Shown here: piece by piece, positions 20,974 through 34,202 of the stretch
How positions within the stretch are numbered: the first letter of the stretch is position 1
Layout: each line of letters starts with the position of its first letter
Assembly: GCA_030374765.1 (NCBI GenBank)
Contig: JARGXX010000021.1
Span: 1-64,000, forward strand
Length of the DNA: 64,000 nt
Direction: 5' to 3'
Source: Agarophyton chilense
Taxonomy: Eukaryota; Rhodophyta; Florideophyceae; Gracilariales; Gracilariaceae
Translations under genes and position numbers: made by a program
The notes under the pieces: generated by a model
The model's input: the letters and a program-made list of their open reading frames with translations, nothing else
Databases searched by the model: none
What the model was told of the DNA's origin: nothing

Positions 20974-23900
20974 TTAGCAATCGCTCTGCCGAATCGCGTC
21001 TAGAAAGCCCATCATCGCGTCTTTGATCTCCGTAGGGAGTGGTAGTCGAATGCAACGATGATAACGCACATCCTGCGAGCGCGGGATATGAATTATAGGC
21101 TCCCAAGTATCCGCTTCCGGAGAAAAACCGTACCAACGGATACAATACAGTAGTCTGTGGGTGTTTTCGTCTGCGCCGTGAGCGATGATGCGATCTATGA
21201 AGTATTTTTGGGCATTTTCCAATGTTTCGGCGGATGGCACGAGGTCCTGAGCCAAACTGGGCTTCTCACCAAAGGTTCGGCCGGAAATGAATCCACCACC
21301 AATGGGGGTTTAGCTTCATCTTCGCCTTTTTCTCTTTGGTCAGCTGATAAGCGCGATTGCTCAGCGAGTGGCGTTTCTCTTAACGGTTCAGCCTGACCGG
21401 GTAATGGCGAGTGTGCAGCCGCTCATGGACCAAATCTAACTGGGCCAAATTTGAAAATATCTTTCCTGTATCCAAGAAATTTGGTCCTACCAGAGTGCGG
21501 GCTCTTGCCACGGGGCTCATTCAGATTTTTCGGAGAATTACCGTGAAATTCCACTGTACTGCCGCGCATCGGGAGATCACGAGCCGTGTCAGCGCCGTGT
21601 GCCACGGGAGGTAGATCGTCTGATTCGACGGGTAGATCTCGTTCCTGCTGATAAACAGCGCTTCCTTTCCCAGTTTCCTGTGGTTCAGAGTTGTTTGGTG
21701 CGGTTTCAACGCGATAGAGCGAAAATCGTTCAACGTTTTCTAGTGTCTTCAGGACTACCGTGTCATCGATGAGCTTCATTACCTTGAAAGGTCCGGATGT
21801 AACCGGTAGGAATTTGTGACGTGGTCCATCCTGCTTTTCATCTCGTTCCACGCGAAAAAACGCGTATCCTCCTACCTGAAGATATGCCAACTATCTTCGC
21901 TGTCGGGCGTCCAAATCACGTTTGTAAAGCGCTTGCGTTTTTGCCACTTCTCGAGCCGCTCGCTCTGTCCTTAACCTCAGGTCGTTTCTCCAGTTCAGAT
22001 GGTTCTTCGCCTGTGTCGGCTTGTCTTCCTCGACATCGTCCATCCTAATAGGTATTGACTGTGGGGTACGTGATATCACGAGACGAAAAGGAGCGGCCTT
22101 TTTAGACGTATGCACTTGCATGTTTTACGCATAACAGAGTGTGTCTGTGTACATATCCCACTCCTTCGGGTGATCCGCGATGTATGTCGAAGAGCGGCTA
22201 ATAACGTACGGTTGTAGCGTTCCACCTGACCATTACACTGTGGATGGTAGGTCGTGGTGAACAAGTTCTTGATGCTTATTCTTCGGCATACGTTCTGAAA
22301 GAACTTAGCGACAAATTGTTTTCCATAATCTGATAGCAGAACTTCCGGCGGTCCGTACACATACACCCAGTGTTTGATAAAAGCCTGAGCTACTACCGAG
22401 GCGGTTATCGTCTTCAATGATACAGTCTGTACAAATTTTGAGAATCGATCCGTAATTACCAGCCGGTAGCGATACTCATGATTGAAACGAATTAGCTCTC
22501 CAATTATGTCGATGCTGAAGAATTGTAAAGGCGCCTTCGCCGGGAATAGGGTCATATTTTTCCTCTTCATATAGAGTTTCACGCGATTCATCGCACACGC
22601 TTGGTATAGCTTTACCGTAGCATGGCAGTCCATTGCCAATGTTGGCCAATAGAAGTCCCTTCTTAAGGTCATAAACAACCTTCCTCCCACTGGTTGTCCA
22701 GCTGGCTTCGCATACTGGGCCAAGTAGAGTACAAGGCTCTTCAAAGCCTGCGGAACCACGATCTGATCATGCTTCCCGATATGTCTGAGCAATATACCTC
22801 GAGAACCGAGCGAAAAAAGCAGATTCTCCCCCCCGTTGAGACGAGAGAGTATCGCTTTATAGAAGTTATCTGTGAGTTGTCCATGGAAGAGCTCAGTGAT
22901 CGAGATACGCTCGAGTTGATCAGGAGGTTCAGTTCTATGGGTTGCCATGAGACGGTCCAATTGGAAGTAATCTTTTTCATATTCTTTATTTTCAAGTTGT
23001 GTTTCATCATTGTCCATCTCAATTGAGAAACACGGTATATTGTCATCGATTTCTCTTTGGGTCTCCCCTAAAGTTTCCAATCGCGAAAAAGCGTCAACTT
23101 GTATGTTCGCCAGTCCATTCTTGTATTTACGTTCGAAATCGAATTCAGATAGGCGTAAGTGCAAACGTGTTAATCTCCCGGAGGGATCTGTTGTTGATAA
23201 TAACAATCGCAGGGATGAATGATATGTATGGGTGGAAAACGTTTCTTCCTGGAGGTAGAGTCGTAAAGTAGTCAGCGACCAGACTACTGCAAGGCATTCC
23301 TTTTCTGATACGGAGTAATTCTTCTCTGCAGCGTTCAGCGTTCGTGACTAGTAACCGATTGGTTTCCTCTGACCGTCCGGATGGGTCTGAAAGGGCCCAT
23401 CCTACCTGGTACTCAGTGGAGTCGGTATCCAAAGAATAGGGTAGGTTGGGTTTGGGCATTTCCAAGATTGGTGCTGTGGCGAGTTTTATCATTAAAGTCT
23501 TGAAGGCTTCGTGTTCGGCGGATCCGAATTCCTCGAGTTTAACAGGCTGTTCTTTACGCAACAATGCGTTCAATGGATCTGTATTGTGCCAGTGGCGCAG
23601 TATGAACCGTCTGTAGAAGTTCCATAATCCCAGGAAGGATCGCAATTGAGTCTGTGTGGACGGTGGTTGCGATTCGCGGACTGCCGCTGTCTGAGCTTCA
23701 AGAATTGCAAGCTGATCAGGACTAATTATGTGACCCAATTACTTCACAGTGTTAACGAAAAGTACGTATTTCTTGAACTTCAAGGTTATAAATGCTGTCT
23801 GCAACGCTTTGAGGCTCTCCTCTACATGCCGCATATGACTTTCCATATCTTGAGAGAAGATATTGATATCGTCCAAATAGACTAAACATGTTTTCCATTT

Positions 23901-26900
23901 ATGCTTCGAGAGTATTATGTCCAGGGCGCGCTGGAAAGTTGCCGGGGCATTGGTGAGTCCAAAGGGCATCCGCTTGAAACGGTATAGTCCAGCGTGTGAC
24001 ACAAATGCAGTCTTATTCTGATCTTTTTCGGCTCTCGGATCCTGCCAATAGCCAGTGTTGGCGTCAAGCGTGGCGGACACGTTAGCATCGCCTAAGCTGT
24101 CTAAACACTCATCCATGTGAGGCAGCGGATATGTATCTCGTATCGTAACTGGGTTGAGTTTCCGGTAGTCGACACAGAATCGTAAAGAAACATCACGTTT
24201 TGGGACTAACACTCCCGGTGAAGCCCAAACAGATTGTGCTGCTTCTATTACTCCCGTTTCGAGTATCTTGGCAACATTGTCCTCCTCGAGCGGACGAGTT
24301 CGCGGTCCTGTTCTATAAGGTGGCTAAGAAATGGGACGAGATCCCGGAATAACATCAATATGATGTTCTGTGGTGCAGATCTTCCCTAGTTTACCACTCC
24401 ACATAGAGGAAAACTTTTTCAACATTTGTTTGATTCTTCCCTTATATCCTTCGGGAACATTTTCGAGAACGAGTTCTTCTACCAGCTTGTCTGGGTCCTT
24501 CTGTTCGTCTGTCGTTTGCGACTGCTCTCTGGGAGTTTCATGTGCGCCAGTTGACTTGTTTGACACATCAGAAACCCCTAGCACTGCTGCGGTAGAGACA
24601 TGACTCATAATCACTGCTATAGGGTGCGGCAGAGCAGCTGCAACGATCTGATTCTTCGGTAGACGATAATCGTTATCGGTAAAGTTACTAATGAGATTTC
24701 GGAAAGGTTTGTCCTGTTCAACTTGAGCAATTCCATTCGTTACGAGAAGTTCTCGATGCTCGTACATAGCTGCATTAGGCTGGATCACCACGAGACCGTG
24801 TCGTTGTGTTATCAGTTTTACCTAGGTTTGGGATTGAACCTTTAACACTGCAGTTTTCGACACACAAATATTTGGTGATTGACGACCACGAGCCAACTCG
24901 TATTTTATTGAGGGTGGAAGTGAAGCAGATGTAGGGACTCTTCGTAGTGGTCTTCTCACTATGAGCACTGTCAAGCCATTGTCTAACGTGACAAGTCGAC
25001 TCCGAGAGCGGATTGCTTCGACAACTCTGTCAAAATAATGACACCCCAGAACAACTAGTGGGGCCAGGGACTTGCAGACAATAAACTTCGCCCTCACTAA
25101 AAATTGTCCGAGTCAAACGACCAACTTCAATGTTCCAAGTGTTCTCATTGCATTTCCATAAGCATCTCGGATACTCTGAAACGGAGCGTAACGAATTCGT
25201 TCCTGGTCGGTGGGGCCTAGTTCGGATATCCGAATAAAGTTCGGTCCCGCGCCTGCATCAAGGACTGTCAGGCGGCGGATCAATAAATCCTTGTCTGAGC
25301 CGATGTCGGCATAAACTTTATAGTTCCTCTTCTACATTTACATAATAAAGTTTTCCCTTTTCGACGGACAAGTATATATTCTCGAAGGACGTTTGAGTTC
25401 ACAGTCAAACTTTACTCGCTTTCCAACGAACGGATTCAATCCGCTCGATGGAAGATGATGAGTCCTCATCAAAACCTGGGGTCTCCGAGCGCAGGGACAA
25501 GGAGGCGAGTACTCCCTGGTCGGCATTACGCGATGGAATATGGCCGACCCTCTAGGGGTTCCTTCACTTAGTTTCCCGAATGAGGCGGGTCGTTCGCCCT
25601 TGGGGCGTTGCTTCCAACTTGCGTAATAACCTGTGGTGCTTCAGTGTTATGAATTACTAGAGCTCCAGATTGAAGTCCAGGATGGTAGCTGAGCCATGCT
25701 TTCACCTTTTAATAGGTAGCAGCCGGAACTCGGGTTCTTTCCTTCACTGAGAGAGTCTTGCAATTCGTGAGGACGCGAACTAAATACTTTGCCGGAAGGG
25801 TACATTCTGAAGACAGATGATGACTGCCATAGCACAGATAGAATATTAACGCTTCAAGGCGTTCTGGCGACGTCGATTGTGATCGATACGCTGTTCTCGT
25901 TTCCTCCCATCCAGGTTTTTTATTCTTGAAACCTCCATCCGGGGGTTTCATGTTTGCACGGGTTGCTGGGCGTCTGCCCTCCATAGCCATTAGAGCTTCT
26001 TCCTCCTGGGATTCTGAGTGAGGTAGATCCTCTGTGGGCACCGATGAGTGCCAATAATCCGTAAGGTTAATAGCATCGTGTTGCGATTGGTTATCGTGTC
26101 CAAAAAACGACGACTATCGAGAGTCAACTGGTGATTACAGGTGTAACACCTTTCGAGTGGATTGCAAGGCTTGTTTACGTCTTTCATCTGCTTTGGATGC
26201 ACCAAGCTTTATGGTGTTCCGCGTAACTCTGCAAGATCTTACCGCGTCACCTTCAGCTTGCCCAAACTGAACCAACTCCAGAAATGGGGTTCTTTCATAC
26301 TTCTATCGAAATGGAGCGACTAGCGATTTGATAGTGGGATCGAGCCCATCGATGAACAAGGTAATCTTGTCCTCCGTTGAGTGAACGTTTCCACAGCGCG
26401 TGGCCATTTTGTGAAGCCTCGAGCTGTACTCTGCTTCGACCTCACCACGTTTCAGGGTTACATCACGAAGATCCCGGATAACCTGTCGGAATGCCTTCGA
26501 TGTCGCATAGCTTCGCAGTAAGTACTTCACTGTCTCCGGCCAGGATGTTACACCTCCTTCGTCAGCTGTCAGGGATCCACAAACGGAACAATATTTCTCG
26601 GACGCAAAACCCGTTAAGAAATGTAATAATGAAACCCAAGCTTTAGGTTCAGTCATTTCTAAGGTGTCCGCCTCAGCATCGAAATGAGTAAGGAACTCGA
26701 TAACGAGGATGGGCGTTTTGCCATCAAGTACTAGATCATTCAGTCCAATCTTCAACCGCTTAATGTGGTCCTCAATCATTGCGGTTTCGCGACCCGATCG
26801 CTTCTTTCCTCCTCTCTTTAAAAGATAATACCTGTAGTCCAGGACCTTCCAATACAACGGATTCGTCCAAGGAAGTGGCCTGAGACGCTTGTGTTTAGGA

Positions 26901-27787
26901 TTTTTCTTCCGTAATAGCCAAGAGGACGTGTTCCTCTTCCTATCACGGGAACTACGATGATCATCATCACTGGAATCGTCAGTGGACGTATTCGGCGACT
27001 TAGACTCGTCAGAACTGGAGTTCACATCCTCCGATCTCGATGAATCATCACTTGTGTCTAGCTTTGACTTTCGCTTCTTGCCACGTCTTGACTTCGATTT
27101 CTTGGAACGCTCTTCTTCCAAGGAGATTTCATTTTCGTCTCTCGCAACTTGGGTAGCAGTAGTCTGCGCATTCACTACTGCCTCCAGGCGTTCCAGACGA
27201 GGTTCAACTCGAGTGAGGTTTTACTCAACACTAACGGCCAGGCCTGGTAAAGCCTCCGGAGCATTACTTTGACTTTCCATTACTTGGTTCAAACCCTATC
27301 GCAGGGTTCTCACAACCGCGGACATCGGGTTCCTTTCTTCTCGACGAGCGAGTACGCCTTGTTCTCGGCGCAAGCGCTCATCATCCTCGGTAATGACCGT
27401 AGTCTACGATTCCAATCAAATGATTCGCTGACAATAGGCGTTTGATTCAGATTTGAGACTAAGCACCTGAGCGCGTAAATTATTTTCTCCAACAGGGGTT
27501 ACGAGCTGTTGGTCTCTAGGTTCATTATGGGAACAATGGGGATCCGTGGTTGGTTCAATAGCCAACTCCACGGGCGTGGGTACATCCGAGAGATGGCGTC
27601 TATCGGTTACCGAACGAGAGCGTGTCATCGCCTGACGGTTTAGTCGCTTTCCGCCTTCTGTAGATGAGGCGAGCCTCGGTCGCGGACATGGGTCTGAAGG
27701 ACCTGGGGCCCCTGTATTAGACTGGGTCTTCTTTTTCGGCATTCTGAACAAATCCAATGTTCGGAGACGAAAAATTGAGGTCTTCAA
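20974..27787 (-). pseudogene. gag-pol remnant of the gypsy element, ending in a chromodomain
   Basis: Recognisable pieces: a gag core (RDLRDVTLKRGEVEAEYSS); a protease-like piece; RT with LRFCVDYRKLNPVTI, RMPFGLTNAPATFQ and CLVYLDDINIF (the YLDD catalytic box); the connection and RNase H region; an integrase zinc region and core (FFSIDIIGELIRF, TTYHPQCNGQVERYNRTL); and a chromodomain (LLYCIRWYGFSPEADTWEP). The chromodomain would direct integration to modified chromatin in living relatives. Broken in many places. Confidence 0.88.
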
Positions 27788-27819
27788 TTGAATACGACAG
27801 CGTAGTTACCGGAGACTAC

Positions 27820-28471
27820 TTGTAGTTTCCGTTCTAACGGAGAGAGCAGACACCTGCGACAGTGTTCGGGTCTGCACAATGGGTGCTTGCGGCTAAGGGG
27901 AAGATGTGGTAGAGCACAACACTAGGGAGGTAGAAGGGGGGTTGTAAGGCCCCACTTGCCAATGAGGGTGATTGGTACTATGGAACGGACAACTACTTGT
28001 TTTAGCTCGTCCGGACCTACGGTTAAGGAATCCTGAACAAAGAACAAGACAGTTGGTAAACCCGTTGTTCTCTCCTTCACTTTGGAGTCGGCGCTCCTCT
28101 CTGTACCTTATGTACCGTGCACAGGAGTGAGAGCCGCACATAATAATATCTAGATATAAACTTGGTTAGCCTATTAACTCTTCTATAGTACGGGATAACT
28201 AACTATTAACGGGCTCCGCCTACGAAGGGTAGGCTTAGTTGCCACGTGGGTAACCACTACATGAGCCGTTGCCAGTCCGGTATTTCCCTACAAAGGGTCG
28301 AATCGGATGCGCATTTTCAGACCGAGATCCCACGTGTAACATATTATTACACGGGCTATCTGAGGGGTGCCACTTCATAAATTCATCCTAGCCGTTGCAC
28401 TCACTTATGAGTATCATCATACTTAGCCAAAAAATATTCCATCGGTATTCCGAGAGTAGTAGAATACTACA
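27820..28471 (-). repeat. 5' LTR of the gypsy element
   Basis: Direct repeat of 20195-20849. In element orientation it begins TGTAGTATTC at 28471. The inner end near 27820 is approximate because the primer site could not be assigned. Confidence 0.75.
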
Positions 28472-29829
28472 CTCCCTGTGCATTTTACTTTAAGTTGTGT
28501 TCAAAAGAGCAACAATACGTCCTATATACTTTCAGCGATAATTGGTTTTGAGCCTTTTCTTATCTTCTTTAACATTTTGAGCGTTTCCGTGAAACTGCCA
28601 TATATATCACATCATACTGGAATATGTGGACCCAAACAGAAAATCAAAGCTTTATTTTTCTAATTACAAGAACGCAGCTCCCGCCAAGCGGTATCATCAC
28701 TGATGCTGTGATGTTAGAACTCGGTACTGAATAAATAAAATATGCAGCTCTGAAGTTTGCGAAGAAGCAAAGGTCGGACGATGACCAGTCCATGAATCAG
28801 TTGAAGATCTACTCTGTAATATATCACGCTCATAACCGGGTGATGGCGCCGATTCGGGACTTTCTCATTCGCTGGAAATCTGGTGCTTCAATTCAACATT
28901 GCGTTGTTTCACATTTTTCTAACAAACTGTTCACAACTGTCAGTTCCGTCTGTTTGCTGCAGGTTCCGAGCTTTTAGGTGGATTTATTGGACGTTAATGC
29001 GCTGCATTCTCGTTAAAATGTTTGATTCATGAATCGAAGAGGAAGGAATCGCAAGGCGCCGATTTCTGGTGATGAAAGTGTACAAGTAGGTTTCACGATT
29101 GTACTTGATGAAACTAAACTTGAATTAAACCGAGGCGTTTTAGACTGATGATTAATTTCATAAGAGCTGGAGATTCGCTTGGGAATCTGCTTGTGGAAAA
29201 GCGCTCCACACTTTTAATATTTTTTTGACACATTTAAAATCATTTCTGCACAATGTTGAGCTCGATGATTTAGAATTTGCTCAAAAAATAGGTGAGGAAA
29301 CGAAGTTCATCGGCATATTTAGTCTTCAGTTTTTGAGTATAAAAGTTTCAAAGTATATAATGAAACTTGCATGGAACGATTACAGAGGTATTCAGTAGAA
29401 TCACGTTTTTATCCTGGCGAAAAAAGTGTTGAAACTTAACAAAAGACTAAGAGCCCTATCAGACGCTAGGCGAGGTGGTTTTGAACTTTTTGGACGACGG
29501 GTATGGGGATGATGAGGCTATGAATATGAACGAGTTTAATAGCTCTTTTCAAATAAGCATTTCTTTTTTGCAGATTAACACCTCGTTTCTGGGCGATTGT
29601 TAATTCGCCAATAAGGGCAAACTTTCAACTCTTTGTGTCACGTTTAACACGTGGACCCCGGGGTCAAACTTGATTTCTTCTTCTTCTCGGCAAAGAGAAA
29701 GGCACATTCAGTTGCGCATACTCGCAGGTATGGATGATATCATTCTTGCTTTGTGTATGTTTCAGCAAATGCAACAAAAAGCCGTGCACACAAAAACGCT
29801 CGTTAAAGAAAGCGTCCTTCTCTAGAACG
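28472..29829. other. AT-rich spacer
   Basis: No convincing coding sequence, RNA gene or repeat. Frames are short and unpatterned. It may hold the left flank of the transposon relic that follows, but I could not find its inverted ends. Confidence 0.5.
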
Positions 29830-29837
29830 AAACGAAG

Positions 29838-30900
29838 GTGATAGAGTACAGCAGTAGCGAAAGCGAAGCGGAAAGTCCAAGAAAGCATTACTCCTTGTGC
29901 GGGGTGAGGGCGCTTTATGCAGGACGTATGCCTCAGCATCTTCTCTACAATATTTGTGATGTAGACCCTGATGTAATGCTGTTTGAAAAACTTTTTCACA
30001 TGAGTTGTGAAATGTTTCAAGCATTATATGATATGGTATTGTATAGAATTGCTGCTCGCATAGATGTACGAGGCGAAGACACTTGCTCTGTTCTGCATGT
30101 TTCTCGTAAACGCAATTTAAGTAGTGAAGAGATGCTGTTCCTGTTTTTAGATCTACTTGATGGGAGCAACAAAGGCGGTATGAGCGTCGAGCGCGTTGGA
30201 CATAGATACGGCTTACCAACGGGAACGGTATCAAACTACTTTCGTCACGTTTTGTACGTTGTTTCTTCTACACAAAATAGCTTCACTCCCCGACTCATTA
30301 AATGGCCATCGAAGACGAAGCGAGCGGGTTGGGAAGGCTTGATCATAGACCTCTCCAAGTGGGTGTTTTTCGTGAACGGGAACAAGGGCAAGCGCTGGAG
30401 ACCTACGAGTAAGCAAGAACAAAAGCGAGCGTACGAAGGTTATAAAAAGGAACATGTATGGGGGATTGTGGTGTTCTGTGACCTCTTTGGCCGCTTTATT
30501 CGTCTGTAAATATCGGGAAAAGGCGCTGAGAGCGACTGCAACCTATATGCAAACTGGGAGGTGTATCGAAACCCCTGCCAGTTTCTACAGAATGGTCAGC
30601 ACGGGATGGAAGACATGAAACTTGCGGGGGATGGGGCGTTGGTTGTTCCGTACAAACGCAACGAGAGTACAGATTGGATGCATGGAGTTTTCCACCACCG
30701 CTACATCCGCAAGCAGTGAATGGTGAACGAATGGGGCATCGGGCTTCTGAACAATAGGTATAGGCTCTTCTTAGGACGGTAGCCGTTTCAGAAAGAGCTC
30801 TTCCCAATCGCCTTCACTACCGCAGCCATGTTATGTAACTGGCAGTTACGCAATCGCGGATGCGCCCTGCAATCAAGAGATAAATATTCGGGTAAGATTG
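29838..30900 (+). pseudogene. PIF/Harbinger-type transposase relic (copy 1)
   Basis: One reading frame runs from about 29838 to 30900 and is interrupted by three in-frame stops (30507-30509, 30717-30719, 30780-30782). Upstream is a DNA-binding part with a helix-turn-helix-like YGLPTGTVSNYFRHV. The DDE nuclease part has the spacing of DDE_Tnp_4 nucleases: WEGLIIDLSKWVFF (first D), SDCNLYAN (second), LAGDGALVVPYKR (third, as in the family GDAAYPL motif) and NEWGIGLLNNRYRLF (E, as in the ERAFGLLKNRF motif). The catalytic acids survive although the frame has stops. Plain DNA transposon remnant; terminal inverted repeats were not found. Confidence 0.8.
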
Positions 30901-30978
30901 ACACGCACATGCACCGATCGGGCTCGGAGTCAGAGCAGAATTGAGAATGAAGAGTGACATCTTCACTTCACTATAATT

Positions 30979-32061
30979 CTAGCGCAGCTCGCATTGCGGC
31001 CAGAGCCAAGTCCGAATCGTAAGGAGTCGAAGGCGACCGAAGCTGAAATTGTACGTCATCTGCGAGAGACAGCCCGCAACAACATCCGCGGTGAGCGAAT
31101 CGGCCATGTTAGTGGCCAATGCGTCTGGGGCAACCGAAAGATATCTCTCTTCCATGTAATCGGAGAGTTGGTTGAGACCCACGACCAACAGTACTTCTCT
31201 GGAAAGACGGGGAACGGAACCATGCAAGCTTCTGCGTGACAGAGGTTGGGAGTTGCCGTGGATGACGTTGAAAGCCTCTAAGATGTTTCAGATGGGGGTT
31301 ATGATCACTCCTGGTGCAATGGTTTTGCAAAATCTAACAGCGACTCTAGCAGGGTGGTTTTGGTACGCATTTGGGTCCATGTCAAGATCCAGTAGTGCGA
31401 CCAAACTCTAAAAGCCGTTGATGTACAATAAACGAGCCGGCACATGCACATGCATGTTAGAAAAGAGAGGAGAGGAGATGTCACTGAGGCGGCGACTGAA
31501 AATGGCGTTGAGAGCGGATCGGTAGTAGGAATTGACGACATAAGTGACTGCAAAAGCACTGAGATTGATCTCGTTGGCGCGCTGCGACAGTAGCGGGGTG
31601 CGAAAGCGGCGTAGATTAGATAGGACGTGATCAGAAAGAGATTCAATAACCTGTGTGCTCTAGTGCGGGGTACGATTCAAGTGGGAACGAAAGGCGTCGC
31701 AACTGATGGCGTTGGCAGTGCAAGAGTGTGTGACACACTTGGCAGACGCATTCAACGGGGCAGCGGCGGTGACTTTAAGCTCGGCAACGGTATTCCAATC
31801 GACGGCTTGCAAATGGCGCTCAAGGCCGTCGGGGCCGGTTGCAAGGCGGCAGATATAGCCATCGGCTAGGAAAAGCATACAGTCGACGGGACGATTCCAG
31901 GTGACGATGAGATCGCCAAGACGAAAGACGTGCTTTAGGATGCGGCGCGCCACCTCGAGCAGGTGCGGCGGGTCGCATCGATGGATATGTGCGGGCGCGC
32001 CGGACGCGTGGCAGCGTTGCGCACGTCGTGTTTCGACAATGGCTGCGTCGGCGCGAGCTTG
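30979..32061 (-). pseudogene. Unrecognised degraded coding stretch
   Basis: One minus-strand frame is protein-like from just inside a stop at 32062-32064 down to 30979, with only three in-frame stops on the way. The first is at 31660-31662, and the other two are near 31.4 kb and 31.3 kb. Pieces such as LLEVARRILKHVFRLGDLIVTWNRPVDCMLFLADG, AVTYVVNSYYRSALNAIFSRRLSDI and VGLNQLSDYMEERYLSVAPDALATNMADSLTADVV have ordinary globular composition and share one phase. I do not recognise the family. It could be a dead host gene or a piece of a large transposon. Confidence 0.45.
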
Positions 32062-32403
32062 TCAGTGGCGGGCATGGCGCGCAGAGGCGGCGGGTCGGTA
32101 AAAGTGGCGGTGGTAACAATGATGGGTGGTGGTGGTGGCGGGGGCCTAAAGGGAAAGGACAGATTTAGTGAGGAGTGGCAAGGATTGCTTTTAAAATTTT
32201 GCTTATTTGTAATTGAGGCCAGAAAACAAGAATTGTAGGTTCGCTAATTTAAGACGAGGCGTTCCGAAAGTGGCTCTTAAGGGCTGTCCATAGCGACAGG
32301 ATGCGATAATACACTGACTGCCAAATAGAGAGCCATTTAGAGAAAACTTTCATATATGGCTCCACAAATTTTCACACCAAACTAGCTCTCGAAGAGAGCT
32401 AGT

Positions 32404-33783
32404 TTGGTCACTGTGAACAACCGAGATACTGTGACATCAAGATGTGACCGTCGCATCGCGTTTCAAGACACTTCATATCGGGAGCAGCTTGCGAAGTGCC
32501 ATGAAAGCCATTCAGAGAGAAACAAAAGAAGCGAAGCGTCGCACACTTGCCGTTGCAGGGGTTTTATGGCATTGTACTACTTCATCAGCCCTCTTCGCAG
32601 GATCGCGCGCAGAGGGCTTCGACAAAGGCGATCAGTTTGCGAGATGAATCACAGTCTCTCTGATGGCGAATTCAGGTCGTTCTATCGGGTTTCTAGAACT
32701 TCATTCCAACGACTTTTAACATCCCTTTGTGCATTCTTATCCCAATAAAACGAAGAAGAATATCAAAAAGAATTGGAAGAGCATTTCAACGGTGGAGCCA
32801 TAGAAGCTGCTACGAAACTTGGGGCCTTTCCTCGCTTAATTTCGGGAGCTAGTTACTTGGATGTTATTCTCACTTATGGATTAGCACGATGCACCGTCCA
32901 TAGCATTTTTGAAGACATTATTAGTGCTTTTGACAACGTTTTAGAGTTTGAAGGTCTTTCACAGAAAGCAGACATCAAAACCTATCGGAGAAGAGCTTTG
33001 GATTTTGCCGTATCCCACGAGGCTATGAATCCTCTTCCCGGTTGAGTCGGAGCCTTAGATGGAACTCTAATTTTTGTGCAAAAGCCGACGAAGGAACTTA
33101 ACAATCGGCAGTTTTACAACAGGAAAGGCGGGTTTGAAGTTCCCGTGCAGGCGCTTGTTGACGCAAAGTATCGGTTTATTTCGTCATTTTCAGTTTGTGT
33201 GGGATCTACGGCGGACCGTATGGCTCTCGCTCACTCGGACATTGGCAGGTTTCTGGAACAGGAAGGTCTTCCTAAGGGCTTCTGGATAGCTGGTGAGGAG
33301 GCGTATGGGTGCACGAACTACATAGTTACTCCAATTTCGCGCTGTATGGCTAACAGATATCAAGATGGCTTCAACTTTTGCCTTTTCTCCGAACTTGTAC
33401 ATGTGGAACAGGCTTCTGGAAGGCTGAAGGGACGATGGGGTATTCTGAGGCGACCTCTTCAGTTCGATCTGCAAAAGAATTTAGTAATTGTGAACACTGC
33501 GATGCGGCTTCCTAACTACTGCATCAGTTCTGGTGATTATGGTGATGTTTCGTGCTCTGCTGGTAATGTTTTTGAGTATGAAGCCCGTGAATGTTTGGAG
33601 AGATGGCTTGAGAGGTCAACTAATGGGCACTATTTTTATTTCGATCCGTTTGAAGACGAAAACTTCACTGGCGACAGTTTCCTTTCTGAAGCTAGTGTGG
33701 GTTTTGCTGACAACTGCTCGAACACGAGAGTCAGGCTGTGTCGCATTATTGAAATCTTAAGTTTTTGCGTCCTTGTTTGGGGT
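32404..33783 (+). pseudogene. PIF/Harbinger-type transposase relic (copy 2)
   Basis: A single phase from about 32404 to 33783 with two in-frame stops (32746-32748 and 33043-33045). The N-terminal part is helical (FYRVSRTSFQRLLTSLCAFL, then KLGAFPRLISGASYLDVILTYGLARCTVHSIFEDI, the family's helix-turn-helix region). The nuclease part has GALDGTLIFV (first D), GSTADRMALAHSD (second), GEEAYGC where the family normally has GDAAYPL (D to E change in the third position) and VEQASGRLKGRWGILRRPL (final E). It is a different lineage from copy 1, which it resembles only in fold motifs. Inverted ends were not found. Confidence 0.85.
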
Positions 33784-34202
33784 AAATCCGTACCCGGTAC
33801 CACCTCATGCAAGCTCATTTTGAAGCCGCCGTCGGTGCTTTGAATTGTTTCGAGGATACTGTCCACGATTTGCGATGCGTTTTTTTTGGGGGGAGGGGGG
33901 GGGGAAGATGGCGATGATGTGTATGAAGAGTGAATTACATGCTTTCTTGAGTTGAAAGAGGGGTGTATTCTGTTTCCGTATGCGGTGGTAGCCATTAGAT
34001 TTGAGATTTTGGTTTACTTTGAAGGGCTCTGTATCTGACCCGTTTCCCGAGGCGGTGTTTCTAGGCTCTGACTCCACGAAGACGACTTCGGTGACCAGTC
34101 GAATGTTCCAAGGCACATATTTCCATATGTTAGTCCGGTGTGTAACGAATTACACGTCTAGGTTGGGAGTGGATATGAAAGAGGAAGCATCACTGCGCTT
34201 AC

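Larger units (their letters stand above)
20195..28471 (-). mobile_element. Old, degraded Ty3/gypsy chromovirus-like element
   Basis: Reads on the minus strand with LTRs at about 27820-28471 (5') and 20195-20849 (3'). Parts in order: a gag region (about 27.8-26.2 kb, with a Ser/Arg/Lys-rich stretch and a capsid-like core), protease (about 25 kb), reverse transcriptase (about 24.2-23.5 kb), RNase H, integrase (about 22.9-22.1 kb) and a chromodomain (about 21.2-21.0 kb). The order RT-RH-INT-chromodomain is that of chromoviruses. It is clearly a fossil with many breaks (of order ten). The LTRs have drifted to roughly 80% identity by eye, so it is the oldest retroelement here. Confidence 0.9.
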
